A DNA stretch of 64,000 nt from Oscillospiraceae bacterium (lineage in GTDB: Bacteria; Bacillota; Clostridia; Oscillospirales; Oscillospiraceae), in assembly GCA_020025595.1 (NCBI GenBank), contig JAHHRV010000008.1, positions 1-64,000 on the forward strand, read 5' to 3'. Numbering within the stretch: position 1 is the stretch's first letter; every line of letters starts with the position of its first letter. This document shows, piece after piece, positions 50,871-60,211 of this stretch. Made by a program: the position numbers and the translations under genes. The notes beneath the pieces are model-generated. The model was given only the letters and a program-made list of their open reading frames with translations, made no database searches and had not been told where the DNA came from.

Positions 50871-50922
50871 ATGATACTATATATTGTGTTGTATTTCAAG
50901 TCTCAAACACAAAATATTGTTA
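50871..50922 (-). promoter_or_regulatory. nrdD promoter with two NrdR boxes
   Basis: Minus strand -35 TTGAAA (50894-50899) and -10 TATCAT (50871-50876) have a 17-bp spacer. ATACTATATATTGTGT (50874-50889) and ACACAAAATATTGTTA (50907-50922) both fit the NrdR box ACACwATATATwGTGT and lie 33 bp apart (about three turns), the usual tandem arrangement. dATP/ATP-loaded NrdR should repress nrdD. Confidence 0.8.
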
Positions 50923-51031
50923 TATGAATATTATGCGCCCCAATCAAGTAATTACCCAGGCCAGTTTTTGTCCAGCTTAGAGGATTTATCTGATATTTGT
51001 TACAAATTTTCTATTTTCTTTGAAAAAAGAA

Positions 51032-51060
51032 TTGAAATTCTTCAAAAATTGTTATATAAT
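51032..51060 (+). promoter_or_regulatory. galM promoter
   Basis: -35 TTGAAA (51032-51037) and -10 TATAAT (51055-51060), 17-bp spacer, 55 bases before the start. Confidence 0.75.
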
Positions 51061-51114
51061 GCCACATGGCACTTCTAGGCCGATTCTTATTTTTTTGCAA
51101 AGGAGCAAAAAACT

Positions 51115-52110
51115 ATGCAGAAATCTTTCGGTACACTTCCCTCCGGCGAAGCTGCAACTCTATATACAATATCTGGTGGTCGTCTCCGCGCAGCCATCAC
51201 AGACTATGGCGCTACCCTGGTCAGCCTGTGGGTAGACGGTGTGGATGTGGTACTTGGCTACGACGATGTGAACGGCTATGCAGAAAATGACGGTTTTCTG
51301 GGAGCTGTGGTAGGCCGCAATGCCAACCGCATCAAAAATGCCCAGTTTGAGCTGGACGGCAGAACCGTTAAGCTGACTCCCAACGAAGGCAGCAACAACC
51401 TGCACTCCGGCCCCAACCCCTTCAACACCAGATTCTGGTCTCTGGACGAAGTTTCTGAAAACTCCGTCCGTTTCCTGCTGGCCTCCCCTGACGGAGATCA
51501 GGGCTTCCCCGGCAAGGCTGTGGTGTCTGTCTCCTACATTCTGGATTCCAACGATACCCTGCGCATCGTCTATGACGGAATCAGCAACAAGGATACCGTA
51601 TTCAACTTCACAAACCACGCTTACTTCAATCTGGCCGGCGAAGGTCATCCGGAAAAGGCTATGGATCAGACTCTGATGCTGCCGGCACGGTTCTTCACCC
51701 CCGATGATGCAGAGAACATCCCCACCGGTGAGCTGCGCAGCGTCATTGGCACTCCCTTTGACTTCCGCACCGCAAAGCCACTGAGTCAGGACATCGGCGC
51801 TGATTACGAGCCTCTGCACCTGCAGGGCGGCTACGATCACAATTTTGAAGTATTCACCGCCCCCTGCGCAATTCTGACCGATCCCGAGTCCGGCCGCAGC
51901 ATGGCACTGTCCACCGACTGCCCCGGCGTGCAGGTGTACACCGCCAATTTCCTGGATGTCATCGGTAAAAACGGCACCCACTACCACAAGCGCAGCGGTG
52001 TATGTCTGGAAACCCAGTTCTATCCCGATTCTGTGAATCACCCCGAATGGCAGCAGCCTTTCACAAAAGCCGGAGAACCTTACCACTCCGTTACCAAGTT
52101 CAAATTCTGA
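51115..52110 (+). CDS. galM: Aldose 1-epimerase (mutarotase)
   Basis: This 331-residue enzyme interconverts alpha and beta forms of galactose or other aldoses. Family signs are DYGATLVSLWV, GAVVGRNANRI (Arg of the active site), the FTNHAYFNLAG segment carrying the catalytic histidine, GGYDHNF and the C-terminal catalytic Glu in SGVCLETQFYPDS. The ATG at 51115 follows AAAGGAG. It is monocistronic with its own promoter and terminator; it can feed sugars released by the GH2 enzyme elsewhere in the window. Confidence 0.95.
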   Translation: MQKSFGTLPSGEAATLYTISGGRLRAAITDYGATLVSLWVDGVDVVLGYDDVNGYAENDGFLGAVVGRNANRIKNAQFELDGRTVKLTPNEGSNNLHSGPNPFNTRFWSLDEVSENSVRFLLASPDGDQGFPGKAVVSVSYILDSNDTLRIVYDGISNKDTVFNFTNHAYFNLAGEGHPEKAMDQTLMLPARFFTPDDAENIPTGELRSVIGTPFDFRTAKPLSQDIGADYEPLHLQGGYDHNFEVFTAPCAILTDPESGRSMALSTDCPGVQVYTANFLDVIGKNGTHYHKRSGVCLETQFYPDSVNHPEWQQPFTKAGEPYHSVTKFKF

Positions 52111-52122
52111 TTTTTAGGCAAA

Positions 52123-52155
52123 TGCCCGCAGCAAGAATGCTGCGGGCACTTTTTT
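52123..52155 (+). terminator. galM terminator
   Basis: An 11-bp stem (TGCCCGCAGCA/TGCTGCGGGCA) with a 4-base loop is followed by CTTTTTTG. Confidence 0.9.
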
Positions 52156-52230
52156 GTAGCACGAGAAGGTACCTTATGCATAAACTGTCCTGTAAGCAGT
52201 TTGCTTATTTTTGATTCAGGAGGTATCAAC

Positions 52231-53043
52231 ATGTCTGAACATTGCCAGGAGGCATCGTGCTGCAGACCTGACGATCTGCGCAGTGCCTTATCCATCCATA
52301 CACGAAAAATCACCGACAGCTGCCGCGACAAAGATTGCATTGAAGATCTCCGGGTATATCTGACCAGAGAATCTCAGGCAATCCTTGATACTTCGGCAAG
52401 TGCAAAAGTTCGCAGCGCCGAACTGCTGCACACCTCAATCGATGTAAGTCCGGTAGCCTTCAACCAGAATCACTACTGCATCGACCTGACTTTCTACTAT
52501 CGAATCATCGCTGATGCCATGACCGGCTCCTGCCGTCCGTCTCCTCTGTGCGGTCTTGCCATTTTCTCCAAACGGGCAGTGCTCTGCGGTGAACATTCCG
52601 ATTCACACATCTTTACCAGTGATGACAATCATTTCACGCCCTGCTCCGACAATGATAGTCTTCCAACCGCAGTGGTAGAAGTGCTGGATCCCATGGTACT
52701 TTCATCCAAAGTTGTAAGCGTCTGCTCTCAGGAGGCGTGTCCCCTGCAAATTCCCGGCAGCATTCAGGAAAGCTTCGGTGAAGAATTGGTACTCGGCGGT
52801 GACAAGCAGCGTCTGTTCGTCACTCTGGGCCAGTTCTCCATCATCCGACTGGAACGGGATGCTCAGATCGTTGTCCCGGTATTGGATTACTCCATGCCCA
52901 CCAAGGAGTGCTGCGACAACCCCGGCTGTGCCGAGGATCCATGCCAGATTTTCTCAAAAATCCCCTTCCCCACTGATCAGTTCACACCCACAGGCTGCGA
53001 TCCGATCCCATGCGATTGCTGCAATAACTATCAAACCACATAA
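52231..53043 (+). CDS. Conserved cysteine-rich clostridial protein
   Basis: This 270-residue protein has Cys pairs at both ends (CCRPDD start; a tail with repeated C and CC ending DCCNNYQTT) around a beta-rich core (SAELLHTSIDVSPVAFNQNHYCIDLTFYY in pieces, GLAIFSKRAVLCG). Similar proteins occur in spore-forming Clostridia, which makes a spore-coat or surface role possible, but that is inference; no enzyme motif is present and there is no signal peptide. The ATG at 52231 follows AGGAGGTATCAAC. It has a terminator after it. Confidence 0.7.
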   Translation: MSEHCQEASCCRPDDLRSALSIHTRKITDSCRDKDCIEDLRVYLTRESQAILDTSASAKVRSAELLHTSIDVSPVAFNQNHYCIDLTFYYRIIADAMTGSCRPSPLCGLAIFSKRAVLCGEHSDSHIFTSDDNHFTPCSDNDSLPTAVVEVLDPMVLSSKVVSVCSQEACPLQIPGSIQESFGEELVLGGDKQRLFVTLGQFSIIRLERDAQIVVPVLDYSMPTKECCDNPGCAEDPCQIFSKIPFPTDQFTPTGCDPIPCDCCNNYQTT

Positions 53044-53044
53044 C

Positions 53045-53075
53045 AAAACTGCCGGAGCAATGCTCCGGCAGTTTT
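53045..53075. terminator. Bidirectional terminator
   Basis: A 14-bp stem (AAAACTGCCGGAGC/GCTCCGGCAGTTTT) between convergent genes; it ends the cysteine-rich gene and the CsaB-fusion operon. Confidence 0.85.
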
Positions 53076-53085
53076 ATTGCAGTCT

Positions 53086-55296
53086 TCAGTTTGAACGCAG
53101 CATCTGTCCTGCAATCTGACCATTTTCCTGTGCCAGATTCCGGACAAATTCCGCATTGGGACAGATTTTTCCCTGGGACATGGCCTGTTCGATTACCCGG
53201 CAAAGGTTCTCAGAGTTCAACTGGTCCAGAAGGACATAATTCTGATTTCCAAGATAGTCCATAAATCCGGACACCTTGGGATCGTACGAAATGCCAACCA
53301 TCCGTGTATTCTGACTGCACGCAAAAACCAGTGCGTGCAGACGCATTCCAATAACCAGCTCTGCCTTTGCAATTACGCCGCACAGCTGTGCCCCGTCGGT
53401 ACTTGCACTGAGAATCTTGTAAGGAATCTGGAGCTGAGCTGCCGCCTGGCGTGTAATCGCCTCATCCCGTACAGGTTCAAAGCAGAAAAACACCGGCATC
53501 ATGCCATATTTCTTCCAGCCAAACTCTGCTGCTGCCCGAATTGCTTCCAGACGCTGGCAGGTATCTTCCCACGGTCTCAGCACAAACAGACAATACTTGC
53601 CGTCCGGGTCCACGCCGTTGCGCTGCAGGAATCTTCGTGCACCTTCTTCGTCTGCGTGCATCTGCAAAGCCGGATCTGCTGTCACCGTAATTTCAGGCTC
53701 TGTAACACCGAACTTGCGCAGCACTTTCTCCGACTCCTGATCCCGCAGGGTAATGCAATCCACATTCTGATTCAGCATCTTCGCTACACGACGCTGGTAT
53801 CCTGCGCCATGGACAGGTCCGATTCCACAGCCATACATCATAACCTTACAGCCACATTTTTTCGCCTGCCTGATGCTGTACAGATAATACATCAGACTTC
53901 TGGTGCTCGTCGCATTCTGGATCAGGGTTCCGCCGCCGCTGATATACAGCTGGCTTTTTTTCATCCACTTTCCGGCACGCAGACAGTTAAAAATGTGCAC
54001 CGAAGACACGCCTGTCATAACAGAGGTCTCCTTCGGTTTTCTTGTCATAACACAAATTGGCAGACAAGGGTCTTCATTCCGCAGCTGGCGCACAATGGCC
54101 AGCAGAATTGCCTCATCGCCCATATTACCCTTGCCGTAGGCGCCGCATACGATCGCTCCATAGCGTCCCTGTTTCTGCTTCTGATATCGGTGGATGACTC
54201 CGGCATAGAATTCCACCTGCTTTTGCGCCATCACTTCAGCGGAAAACTCCCGGCGAACCTTATCGTAGATCCTACGGCCCAAATTGCTGCGCAAATTCTG
54301 ATCCTGCGCAAGCTGAACGATACGCTGAGACATTTTTTCCCAATTGCCGGGCTCCACCAGAAAACCGGTCCTTTCGTCCTCAACAATCTTCGGCACGCCG
54401 CCGACTGCCGTGGAGATGGTGGCACAGCACATCCGTGCGCCCTCTGTGATGGCGTAGGGGAACGCTTCGGATATGGAGCTTAGCATGTTCACATTCACAC
54501 TGTGATAGAAGCTGTTCATATCTGTCTGCCAGCCGATAAATCGAACCGTATCGGCCGGGCACATTTCCTTGGCCATTTTTTCCAGTTCCGCATACTGTTC
54601 ACCGTCACCAGCAATCAAAAGGCGAATATTGGGGCAGCTTTTCACCGCGGAAGCAAACGCACGGATCAGCGTTGGAACATCCTTTACCGGACTCAAACGG
54701 GCCGCGATGCCATAGATCACGCAATCCTCATTCCAGTCGATGCCCAGACCTCGCAGATATTCTGCCCGAGGAAGATAGCTCAGATTTTGTGGGAAAGCAA
54801 TACCATTATAAATAATGTGGATCCGGTCTGCGTCATAGCCATAGCCGATCAGCAGTTCCTTCACCGAATCCGATACAGCCACCCATCCATCACGATAACG
54901 CAGCGAGACCCGGTTCGCCAAGCCATAGGTTGCATTTGCAAGTGGTCTTCCCATGTAGTCCAGTTTCGGATCGGAATGGACCGTGGAAACCACAGGGATA
55001 TGCAGTTTTTTTCGCAGGAGCATACCGAAGAAGTTCGCTTTTGAACCGTGGCAGTGAAGGATATCATATCCTCCCTCTTGCACTTCCTTCAACAGTTCCC
55101 GCTTCACATGCAACGGATTGATATTGTTGAAAACAATAGTGTGTATCCCCAGCTCCCTTGCTTCCTGAGAGAAGGGGCCTTCCACAAAACACACCAGTGT
55201 GGCCTTATGATTTTTACTCAGTTCGCGGAGCATGGTAAGCACCTGCGTTTTGGCGCCTCCCACATCACCGCCGGAAATCAAATGCATGATTTTCAT
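53086..55296 (-). CDS. GT4 glycosyltransferase fused to CsaB polysaccharide pyruvyltransferase
   Basis: This 736-residue protein has two enzymes. Residues 1-375 are a GT-B glycosyltransferase of family 4 (HLISGGDVGGAKTQV start, ARLSPVKDVPTLI, and EAFPYAITEGARM with the donor-binding Glu). Residues 382-736 are a CsaB-type pyruvyl transferase (GAYGKGNMGDEAILLA, SGGGTLIQ, GIGPVHG, GMRLHALVFA). CsaB adds pyruvate to the wall polysaccharide that SLH domains bind, so this protein probably builds the anchor used by the SLH protein at 37 kb. The ATG at 55296 follows GGGAG, 6 bases after mreB. The fusion means sugar transfer and pyruvylation may be coupled. Confidence 0.9.
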   Translation of the reverse strand: MKIMHLISGGDVGGAKTQVLTMLRELSKNHKATLVCFVEGPFSQEARELGIHTIVFNNINPLHVKRELLKEVQEGGYDILHCHGSKANFFGMLLRKKLHIPVVSTVHSDPKLDYMGRPLANATYGLANRVSLRYRDGWVAVSDSVKELLIGYGYDADRIHIIYNGIAFPQNLSYLPRAEYLRGLGIDWNEDCVIYGIAARLSPVKDVPTLIRAFASAVKSCPNIRLLIAGDGEQYAELEKMAKEMCPADTVRFIGWQTDMNSFYHSVNVNMLSSISEAFPYAITEGARMCCATISTAVGGVPKIVEDERTGFLVEPGNWEKMSQRIVQLAQDQNLRSNLGRRIYDKVRREFSAEVMAQKQVEFYAGVIHRYQKQKQGRYGAIVCGAYGKGNMGDEAILLAIVRQLRNEDPCLPICVMTRKPKETSVMTGVSSVHIFNCLRAGKWMKKSQLYISGGGTLIQNATSTRSLMYYLYSIRQAKKCGCKVMMYGCGIGPVHGAGYQRRVAKMLNQNVDCITLRDQESEKVLRKFGVTEPEITVTADPALQMHADEEGARRFLQRNGVDPDGKYCLFVLRPWEDTCQRLEAIRAAAEFGWKKYGMMPVFFCFEPVRDEAITRQAAAQLQIPYKILSASTDGAQLCGVIAKAELVIGMRLHALVFACSQNTRMVGISYDPKVSGFMDYLGNQNYVLLDQLNSENLCRVIEQAMSQGKICPNAEFVRNLAQENGQIAGQMLRSN

Positions 55297-55302
55297 AATC
55301 CG

Positions 55303-56367
55303 TTACTCCCGCATGATGCGTCTTCTTGCCAGATTGATGGGGCCTTCCTGCATACGGTTGACCCAGCTCAGGCTCTTGCCGCAGCCGTAAACCACACAGG
55401 AGTCAGGGTCATCTGCCAGAGTACATGCAATGCCGGTTCTCTCGGACAGCATCTTGTCCATGCCCCAGATCTGGCTTCCGCCGCCGGTCAGAGTAATGCC
55501 ATTCTGGGAAATATCACCCACCAGCTCCGGGCTTGTCTCTTCCAGAACCGACAGGACTTCTTCTGCAATCTGACGGGCAGGACGGCGAAGCACCTCGTAA
55601 ATCTCAGACGAGAAGATTGTCAGATCTCTGGGCAGGCCCGTTTTTGCATCACGGCCCTTTACATTCATGCTGATATCTTCCATTCTGGGGTAAACGCTGC
55701 CGATCTGAATTTTCACATCTTCTGCAGTGACCTGACCGATGATCACGCCGTACTTGCGGCGAATGTAACGAGCAATTGCCTCGTCAAATGCATCACCTGC
55801 GATTTCCACAGAAGAGGACTTTGCAACGCCGTTCAGGCTGAGGACTGCCACATCTGTGGTACCGCCGCCGATATCAACGACCATGTGTCCGTTGGCTTCC
55901 TGAATGGGCAGGTTTGCACCCAGTGCCGCAGCCAGAGGCTCTTCGATCAGGTACACCCGGCGGGCACCGGCTTCAATGGCAGCATTGATGACCGTTCTCT
56001 CCTGAACTTCGGTAACGCCACTGGGAACGCAGATAACCACTCTGGGCTTGGGGTTGAAAACAGAGGCCTTTACCGCCTTACGGAACAGGATCTGCAGCAT
56101 CTTGACCGTCATCTCATGGTCAGAAATAACACCGTTTTTCAGCGGATGCATTGCAACCACATTGCCGGGGGTTCTGCCCAGCATATTGCGGGCATCGGAA
56201 CCAACCTGCAGAATTCTGCCGGTATTCTTGTCAACTGCAACCACACTGGGCTCGCGAATCAGCACGCCCTGTCCTTCTACATAAATCAGCACATTGGAGG
56301 TACCGAGGTCCACTGCCAAATCGCTGCTAAAAAATTTAAAATCCGGTTTCTTAAAATGAAATACCAT
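55303..56367 (-). CDS. mreB: MreB/Mbl cell-shape actin
   Basis: This 354-residue bacterial actin polymerises under the membrane to guide wall synthesis in rod cells. Nucleotide-site motifs are VDLGTSNVLIYV (phosphate 1), GGGTTDVAVLS (phosphate 2) and TGGGSQIWG (adenosine). MreC and MreD genes are not next to it; instead it lies after recD2 and comFC and before the CsaB fusion in one minus-strand operon, so wall shape and wall-polymer genes are linked. The ATG at 56367 follows AGGTG. The start MVFHFKKPDFKFFSSD is an Mbl/MreBH-like amphipathic tail. Confidence 0.94.
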   Translation of the reverse strand: MVFHFKKPDFKFFSSDLAVDLGTSNVLIYVEGQGVLIREPSVVAVDKNTGRILQVGSDARNMLGRTPGNVVAMHPLKNGVISDHEMTVKMLQILFRKAVKASVFNPKPRVVICVPSGVTEVQERTVINAAIEAGARRVYLIEEPLAAALGANLPIQEANGHMVVDIGGGTTDVAVLSLNGVAKSSSVEIAGDAFDEAIARYIRRKYGVIIGQVTAEDVKIQIGSVYPRMEDISMNVKGRDAKTGLPRDLTIFSSEIYEVLRRPARQIAEEVLSVLEETSPELVGDISQNGITLTGGGSQIWGMDKMLSERTGIACTLADDPDSCVVYGCGKSLSWVNRMQEGPINLARRRIMRE

Positions 56368-56379
56368 AATTACACCTAC

Positions 56380-57036
56380 TTAATGTTCTTTCCTTGCGGC
56401 TGCTACTGCAGCAAGATGTACTTCCCTTGCTCCGCCGCTGAGCAGCATCCGAGCACATTCCGATGTGGTAGCACCGGTGGTTACGATATCATCCAGCAGT
56501 AAAATCCGCTTTCCTTCCACGCAAACCCCGGGCATCAGATGATAGACGCCGCAGACATTTGCTCTGCGTTCCTCCGGGGTTGATAATCCCGAATTCGGTT
56601 TTGTATCTGTGTGCTTGACAAGGCACGCCGTCAGCGGGCGCCCCAGCTCTTTGCATACAGCCCGAGCAATCAGCTCTACCTGATCATATCCCCGCTGCCG
56701 TTTTCGGTTGCGGCTGACCGGGACCCAGGTGATTATATCAATATCCTCGCCAAAATCCTCTAAAATCCGCATTGCCAGCAGACGCCCATAGCTCTGCGCC
56801 AGGCTGCGGGCATTATGGAATTTATAGCGAAGCAGACTGCACCGCACATTTCCTTCATAGTGCCATAGCGCCGTCAGAGAAGAAATGTATCGGATTTTGC
56901 CGGATCTTTGGGTAAAATCCGGGGCATTGCACCGACATTCATGGCAAAGATCCAATTCGTCCCGATTCAGAATCTTCTGGCACAGCACACACTTTCTGGG
57001 GAATATCCAGTCGGCTGCCCACTGAAACAGTCTCAT
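56380..57036 (-). CDS. comFC: ComF-family phosphoribosyltransferase-like protein
   Basis: This 218-residue protein has an N-terminal Cys4 zinc finger (CVLCQK...LCHEC) and the phosphoribosyltransferase signature ILLLDDIVTTGATTSECA, the ComFC layout (needed for DNA uptake in B. subtilis and H. influenzae). comFA is not nearby; pairing with recD2 suggests a role in DNA handling. Its start ATG overlaps the recD2 stop by 4 bases; mreB follows after 12 bases. Confidence 0.93.
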   Translation of the reverse strand: MRLFQWAADWIFPRKCVLCQKILNRDELDLCHECRCNAPDFTQRSGKIRYISSLTALWHYEGNVRCSLLRYKFHNARSLAQSYGRLLAMRILEDFGEDIDIITWVPVSRNRKRQRGYDQVELIARAVCKELGRPLTACLVKHTDTKPNSGLSTPEERRANVCGVYHLMPGVCVEGKRILLLDDIVTTGATTSECARMLLSGGAREVHLAAVAAARKEH

Positions 57037-59243
57037 TCGTTCTTACCCTGCAGCCGCAGTTTCAGTCCCGAGTATCTGCGGTTGCGCTTTGCGTTTTCTG
57101 TCATCGCAGCAACGATCTCCTCCCTGCCGACGATGATCAGCAGTTCTCTTGCACGGGTAACGGCTGTGTACAGGACGCTGCGGCTGAGCAGATAAGGTGA
57201 ACCGTTCCAGGCCGCCAAAATCACCGCACGGTACTCACTGCCCTGACTTTTGTGCACCGTCATGGCATAGGCAGGTTCCAACTCATTCATCTGAGAGAAA
57301 TCATAATCCGCCTCCCGATCGTCAAAAACCACCGTCAGCGTTTCCGCATGGGGATCGATTTCCCGAATGGTGCCAATGTCACCGTTAAAGATGCCGCTGC
57401 CCACTGCACTGCCATCAGTCTTTCGCCACATTATATCATAGTTATTCCGAATTTGCATCACCCGATCGCCCTCTCGGAAAGAAAAATCTCCGAACTGGCG
57501 TTCTTTTTTCCCGGGAGCAGGGGGATTCAGGGTTGCCTGCAGCAGTTTATTCAGATTCTGCGTACCTACAGGACCTTTTCGGGTCGGGCTGAGCACCTGG
57601 ATCTGATCCGCAGGAATTCCCATGTTTTTGGGAAGCCGCGTTGCGCACAGCTGTGCAATCAGCTGGCATACCGCTTCCGGAGACTGGCGGCGCATAAAGA
57701 AAAAGTCCTTGTCCACCCGCTTCAGATCCGGCAGCTGGCCTGCATTGATCCGGTGGGCGTTCATAACGATCAGGCTTTCCTGAGCCTGACGGAAAATGTC
57801 TGTCAGACGAACCGTGGGCAGCATCTGGCTGCGCAGCATATCGCCAAACGGGAATCCAGGGCCAACAGGCGGCAGCTGATCCGGGTCACCTACCAGAATA
57901 ATGCGTTTTCCCTGTGGGATCGCTTTGAGCAGGCTGTTCATCAGCTGGATGTCCACCATACTCATTTCGTCCACGATCACCGCATCCGTCCTGAGCGGAA
58001 GATCTTCATCTCTGCCAAATACCATCATGCCAGTGGCCGGGTCAATTCCCGCCTCCAGCAGACGATGAATGGTAGAGGTTTCCTCTCCGGTCACCTCCGT
58101 CATCCGCTTGGCAGCCCGGCCCGTGGGGGCAGCCAGCATACACCGCAGCTGCATATGTCCCAGCAGATTGAGAATGCCCTGCACAATGGTGGTCTTACCG
58201 GTACCGGGGCCGCCCGTGATCAGCAGCACGCCGTTGGTCGCTGCTGCACGGATTGCCTGAGCCTGCTGCTCGGAGTAGGTCACCATACTCTCCTGCTCCA
58301 CCGTCTTCATCAGCTTGTCCAGATTTTTAGGCTCCGGGAAGCTGCAGTTTGCCGCCAGCAGCAGCCTGTAGGTTGTGTACAGCTCCGCTTCATACATCTG
58401 GGGCAGATAGACGATTTTAATTCCTGCCAGCTGCTGGCGAACCACCCGTTCGCCCTGATTCAGTCTGTCCAGGCCCTCAGAAACCTTGTCCGCTTCCACA
58501 CTCAGCAGCTGCGCTGTTGCCAGCACCAGCTTCTCTTCCGGCAGGAAGGTGTGGCCTGCATCCATATTATATCCCAGTTCAAATAGGATTCCTGCCTCCA
58601 CACGGCGGGGATCATCCCCTGCTGTTCCCAGCTCGATGGCAAACCGGTCCACCGCAGCAAAGGGGGCATCCAGTCCATTGTCCATCAGCAGATACGGATC
58701 GTCATACAGCATCTCCACAGTCTGCTCTCCGTATAGCTTGTACGCCCGGACAGCCAGTTCCGTAGGAAGATGGTGCAGCGCAAAAAATTCCATCAGCTGG
58801 CGAAGTCCTGTCTGCTGACGGTACTCTCTGCCAAAGCTGCGGGCCTTTTCCAGAGAGATTCCCGGAATCTGAGCCAGTCTCTCCGGCTCCTGCTCCAGGA
58901 CAAGCAGTGTCTGCTCGCCGAAATATTCTACAATCCGGGCCGCCATCACCGGGCCGATGCCCTTAATGGCACGGCTGGAAAGAAAGCCCTGAATTTCCAG
59001 TGCAGTCTGCGGCAGCATCCGTTCCAGGAATTCTGCCTCAAACTGTTTGCCGAAACTGGAATGATTGCTCCACTTTCCCGTAACCATCAGCCGCTCGCCA
59101 ACTACAGGCAGCGGAATAATTCCTACCACGGTCACCGTCTTTCCGCCGCAATTCAGCTTCAGCACCGAATATCCATTGTCATAATTCTGATAAACCACAG
59201 CCGCCACAGCGCCCTGCAGTATTTCAAGTTCTTGTTCCGCCAA
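57033..59243 (-). CDS. recD2: RecD2-type 5'-3' DNA helicase
   Basis: This 737-residue SF1B helicase has the RecD2 N-terminal OB-like and helix-hairpin regions (about 1-270: LQGAVAAVVYQN, RAIKGIGPVMAARIVEYFG), Walker A GGPGTGKTT, Walker B VIVDEMSMVD, GDPDQLPPVGPG and the C-terminal AMTVHKSQGSEY and YTAVTRARELL motifs. RecB and RecC are absent, as expected for RecD2. The TTG at 59243 is chosen with GGAG about 10 bases before it and matches the usual family start; the upstream open frame is not RecD2-like. It heads the operon recD2-comFC-mreB-csaB fusion. Confidence 0.93.
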   Translation of the reverse strand: MAEQELEILQGAVAAVVYQNYDNGYSVLKLNCGGKTVTVVGIIPLPVVGERLMVTGKWSNHSSFGKQFEAEFLERMLPQTALEIQGFLSSRAIKGIGPVMAARIVEYFGEQTLLVLEQEPERLAQIPGISLEKARSFGREYRQQTGLRQLMEFFALHHLPTELAVRAYKLYGEQTVEMLYDDPYLLMDNGLDAPFAAVDRFAIELGTAGDDPRRVEAGILFELGYNMDAGHTFLPEEKLVLATAQLLSVEADKVSEGLDRLNQGERVVRQQLAGIKIVYLPQMYEAELYTTYRLLLAANCSFPEPKNLDKLMKTVEQESMVTYSEQQAQAIRAAATNGVLLITGGPGTGKTTIVQGILNLLGHMQLRCMLAAPTGRAAKRMTEVTGEETSTIHRLLEAGIDPATGMMVFGRDEDLPLRTDAVIVDEMSMVDIQLMNSLLKAIPQGKRIILVGDPDQLPPVGPGFPFGDMLRSQMLPTVRLTDIFRQAQESLIVMNAHRINAGQLPDLKRVDKDFFFMRRQSPEAVCQLIAQLCATRLPKNMGIPADQIQVLSPTRKGPVGTQNLNKLLQATLNPPAPGKKERQFGDFSFREGDRVMQIRNNYDIMWRKTDGSAVGSGIFNGDIGTIREIDPHAETLTVVFDDREADYDFSQMNELEPAYAMTVHKSQGSEYRAVILAAWNGSPYLLSRSVLYTAVTRARELLIIVGREEIVAAMTENAKRNRRYSGLKLRLQGKNE

Positions 59244-59462
59244 ATCAATCTCGCTCCATTGTATTCTGATCCATAAATACCGGCAATCGTACATTACGAT
59301 AAACAAAAGTCGGCCACAATTCGGATCTGGGTATATTTCTTTTATCTTACTATAAAATAAGTAAAATGAAAAGCCCCAGAGGCAAACTTTTACTTTCGTC
59401 CTTTTCATCAAAAAAATATTTTCTTGTCATTGCTTTTTGTACCATATTTAGAGCAGAAGTCC

Positions 59463-59491
59463 TTGCTTTCATTAGTGCATTATGTTAGAAT
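59463..59491 (+). promoter_or_regulatory. atp operon promoter
   Basis: -35 TTGCTT (59463-59468) and -10 TAGAAT (59486-59491), 17-bp spacer. Confidence 0.6.
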
Positions 59492-59536
59492 GTATTCGTT
59501 AAAAATTGATCGAATTTGGAAGGAGAGAATTGCAAA

Positions 59537-59794
59537 TTGAAAGACCTTTCTCTTCTGGTCTGGCTGACTCAGCTGGGTATGACCGTCGCATTCCCCATCG
59601 CGGGATTTGTGCTGATCGGTGTCTGGCTGAACAACCGATTTCATCTGGGTACCTGGGTAATTATTGCAGGTCTGGTCATCGGACTGTGTTCTGCAATCAC
59701 CGGTCTGCGCTCTTCCCTGAAAACGCTGGAGCGCCTGTCCAAAGGTAAAAAAGATGATACGCCACCCCCCATTTCATTCAACGATCACCATTGA
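59537..59794 (+). CDS. atpZ: AtpZ/AtpI-family small membrane protein
   Basis: This 85-residue protein has two membrane helices (about residues 5-30 and 38-58) with a WLTQLGMTVAFPIAGFVLIGVWL first helix, as in the AtpZ/AtpI assembly-factor family (PF09527). AtpZ-type proteins help c-ring assembly or Mg2+/Ca2+ supply for the ATP synthase. The TTG at 59537 follows AAGGAGAG (59520-59527) by 9 bases; a TTG 7 codons earlier lacks a site. It heads the atp operon, and a second AtpI-like gene follows. Confidence 0.85.
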   Translation: MKDLSLLVWLTQLGMTVAFPIAGFVLIGVWLNNRFHLGTWVIIAGLVIGLCSAITGLRSSLKTLERLSKGKKDDTPPPISFNDHH

Positions 59795-59806
59795 TCGGAG
59801 GTTATC

Positions 59807-60211
59807 ATGGACTCGCGCAAACTTGTATTTCAGGAAACAGGCATTGTCCTGTTGGGCGAGCTGATCGGTACTGCATTTATGTGCGGTATTTTTGCCTTGC
59901 TTGGCAAATTCAACTTGCCCGTACTGTACGGTGGTTTGATTGGCTTGCTGCTGGCCACCGGAAACTTTTTCTTCATGGCCATCAGTACCTGCATCGCCAC
60001 TGAGAAAGCTCAGGCTCAGGATGTCAAAGGTGGTCAGCTCATGATCCGCAGCTCGTATATGCTGCGTATCGTCATTCTGTTTGTCATTTTATTTGCCTGC
60101 GGAAAGAGCGGCTTATTTAATGTATTCTCTCTTGTACTGCCGCTCCTGTTCGTGCGGCCGACTTTAACTCTCGCAGAATTCTTTAGAAAGCCAGGTGAAA
60201 ATAAATCATGA
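59807..60211 (+). CDS. atpI: ATP synthase protein I
   Basis: This 134-residue membrane protein has four helices and matches the ATP synthase I family (PF03899), which guides c-ring assembly. The ATG at 59807 follows GGAGG; it starts 12 bases after atpZ and overlaps atpB by 4 bases. Confidence 0.85.
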   Translation: MDSRKLVFQETGIVLLGELIGTAFMCGIFALLGKFNLPVLYGGLIGLLLATGNFFFMAISTCIATEKAQAQDVKGGQLMIRSSYMLRIVILFVILFACGKSGLFNVFSLVLPLLFVRPTLTLAEFFRKPGENKS

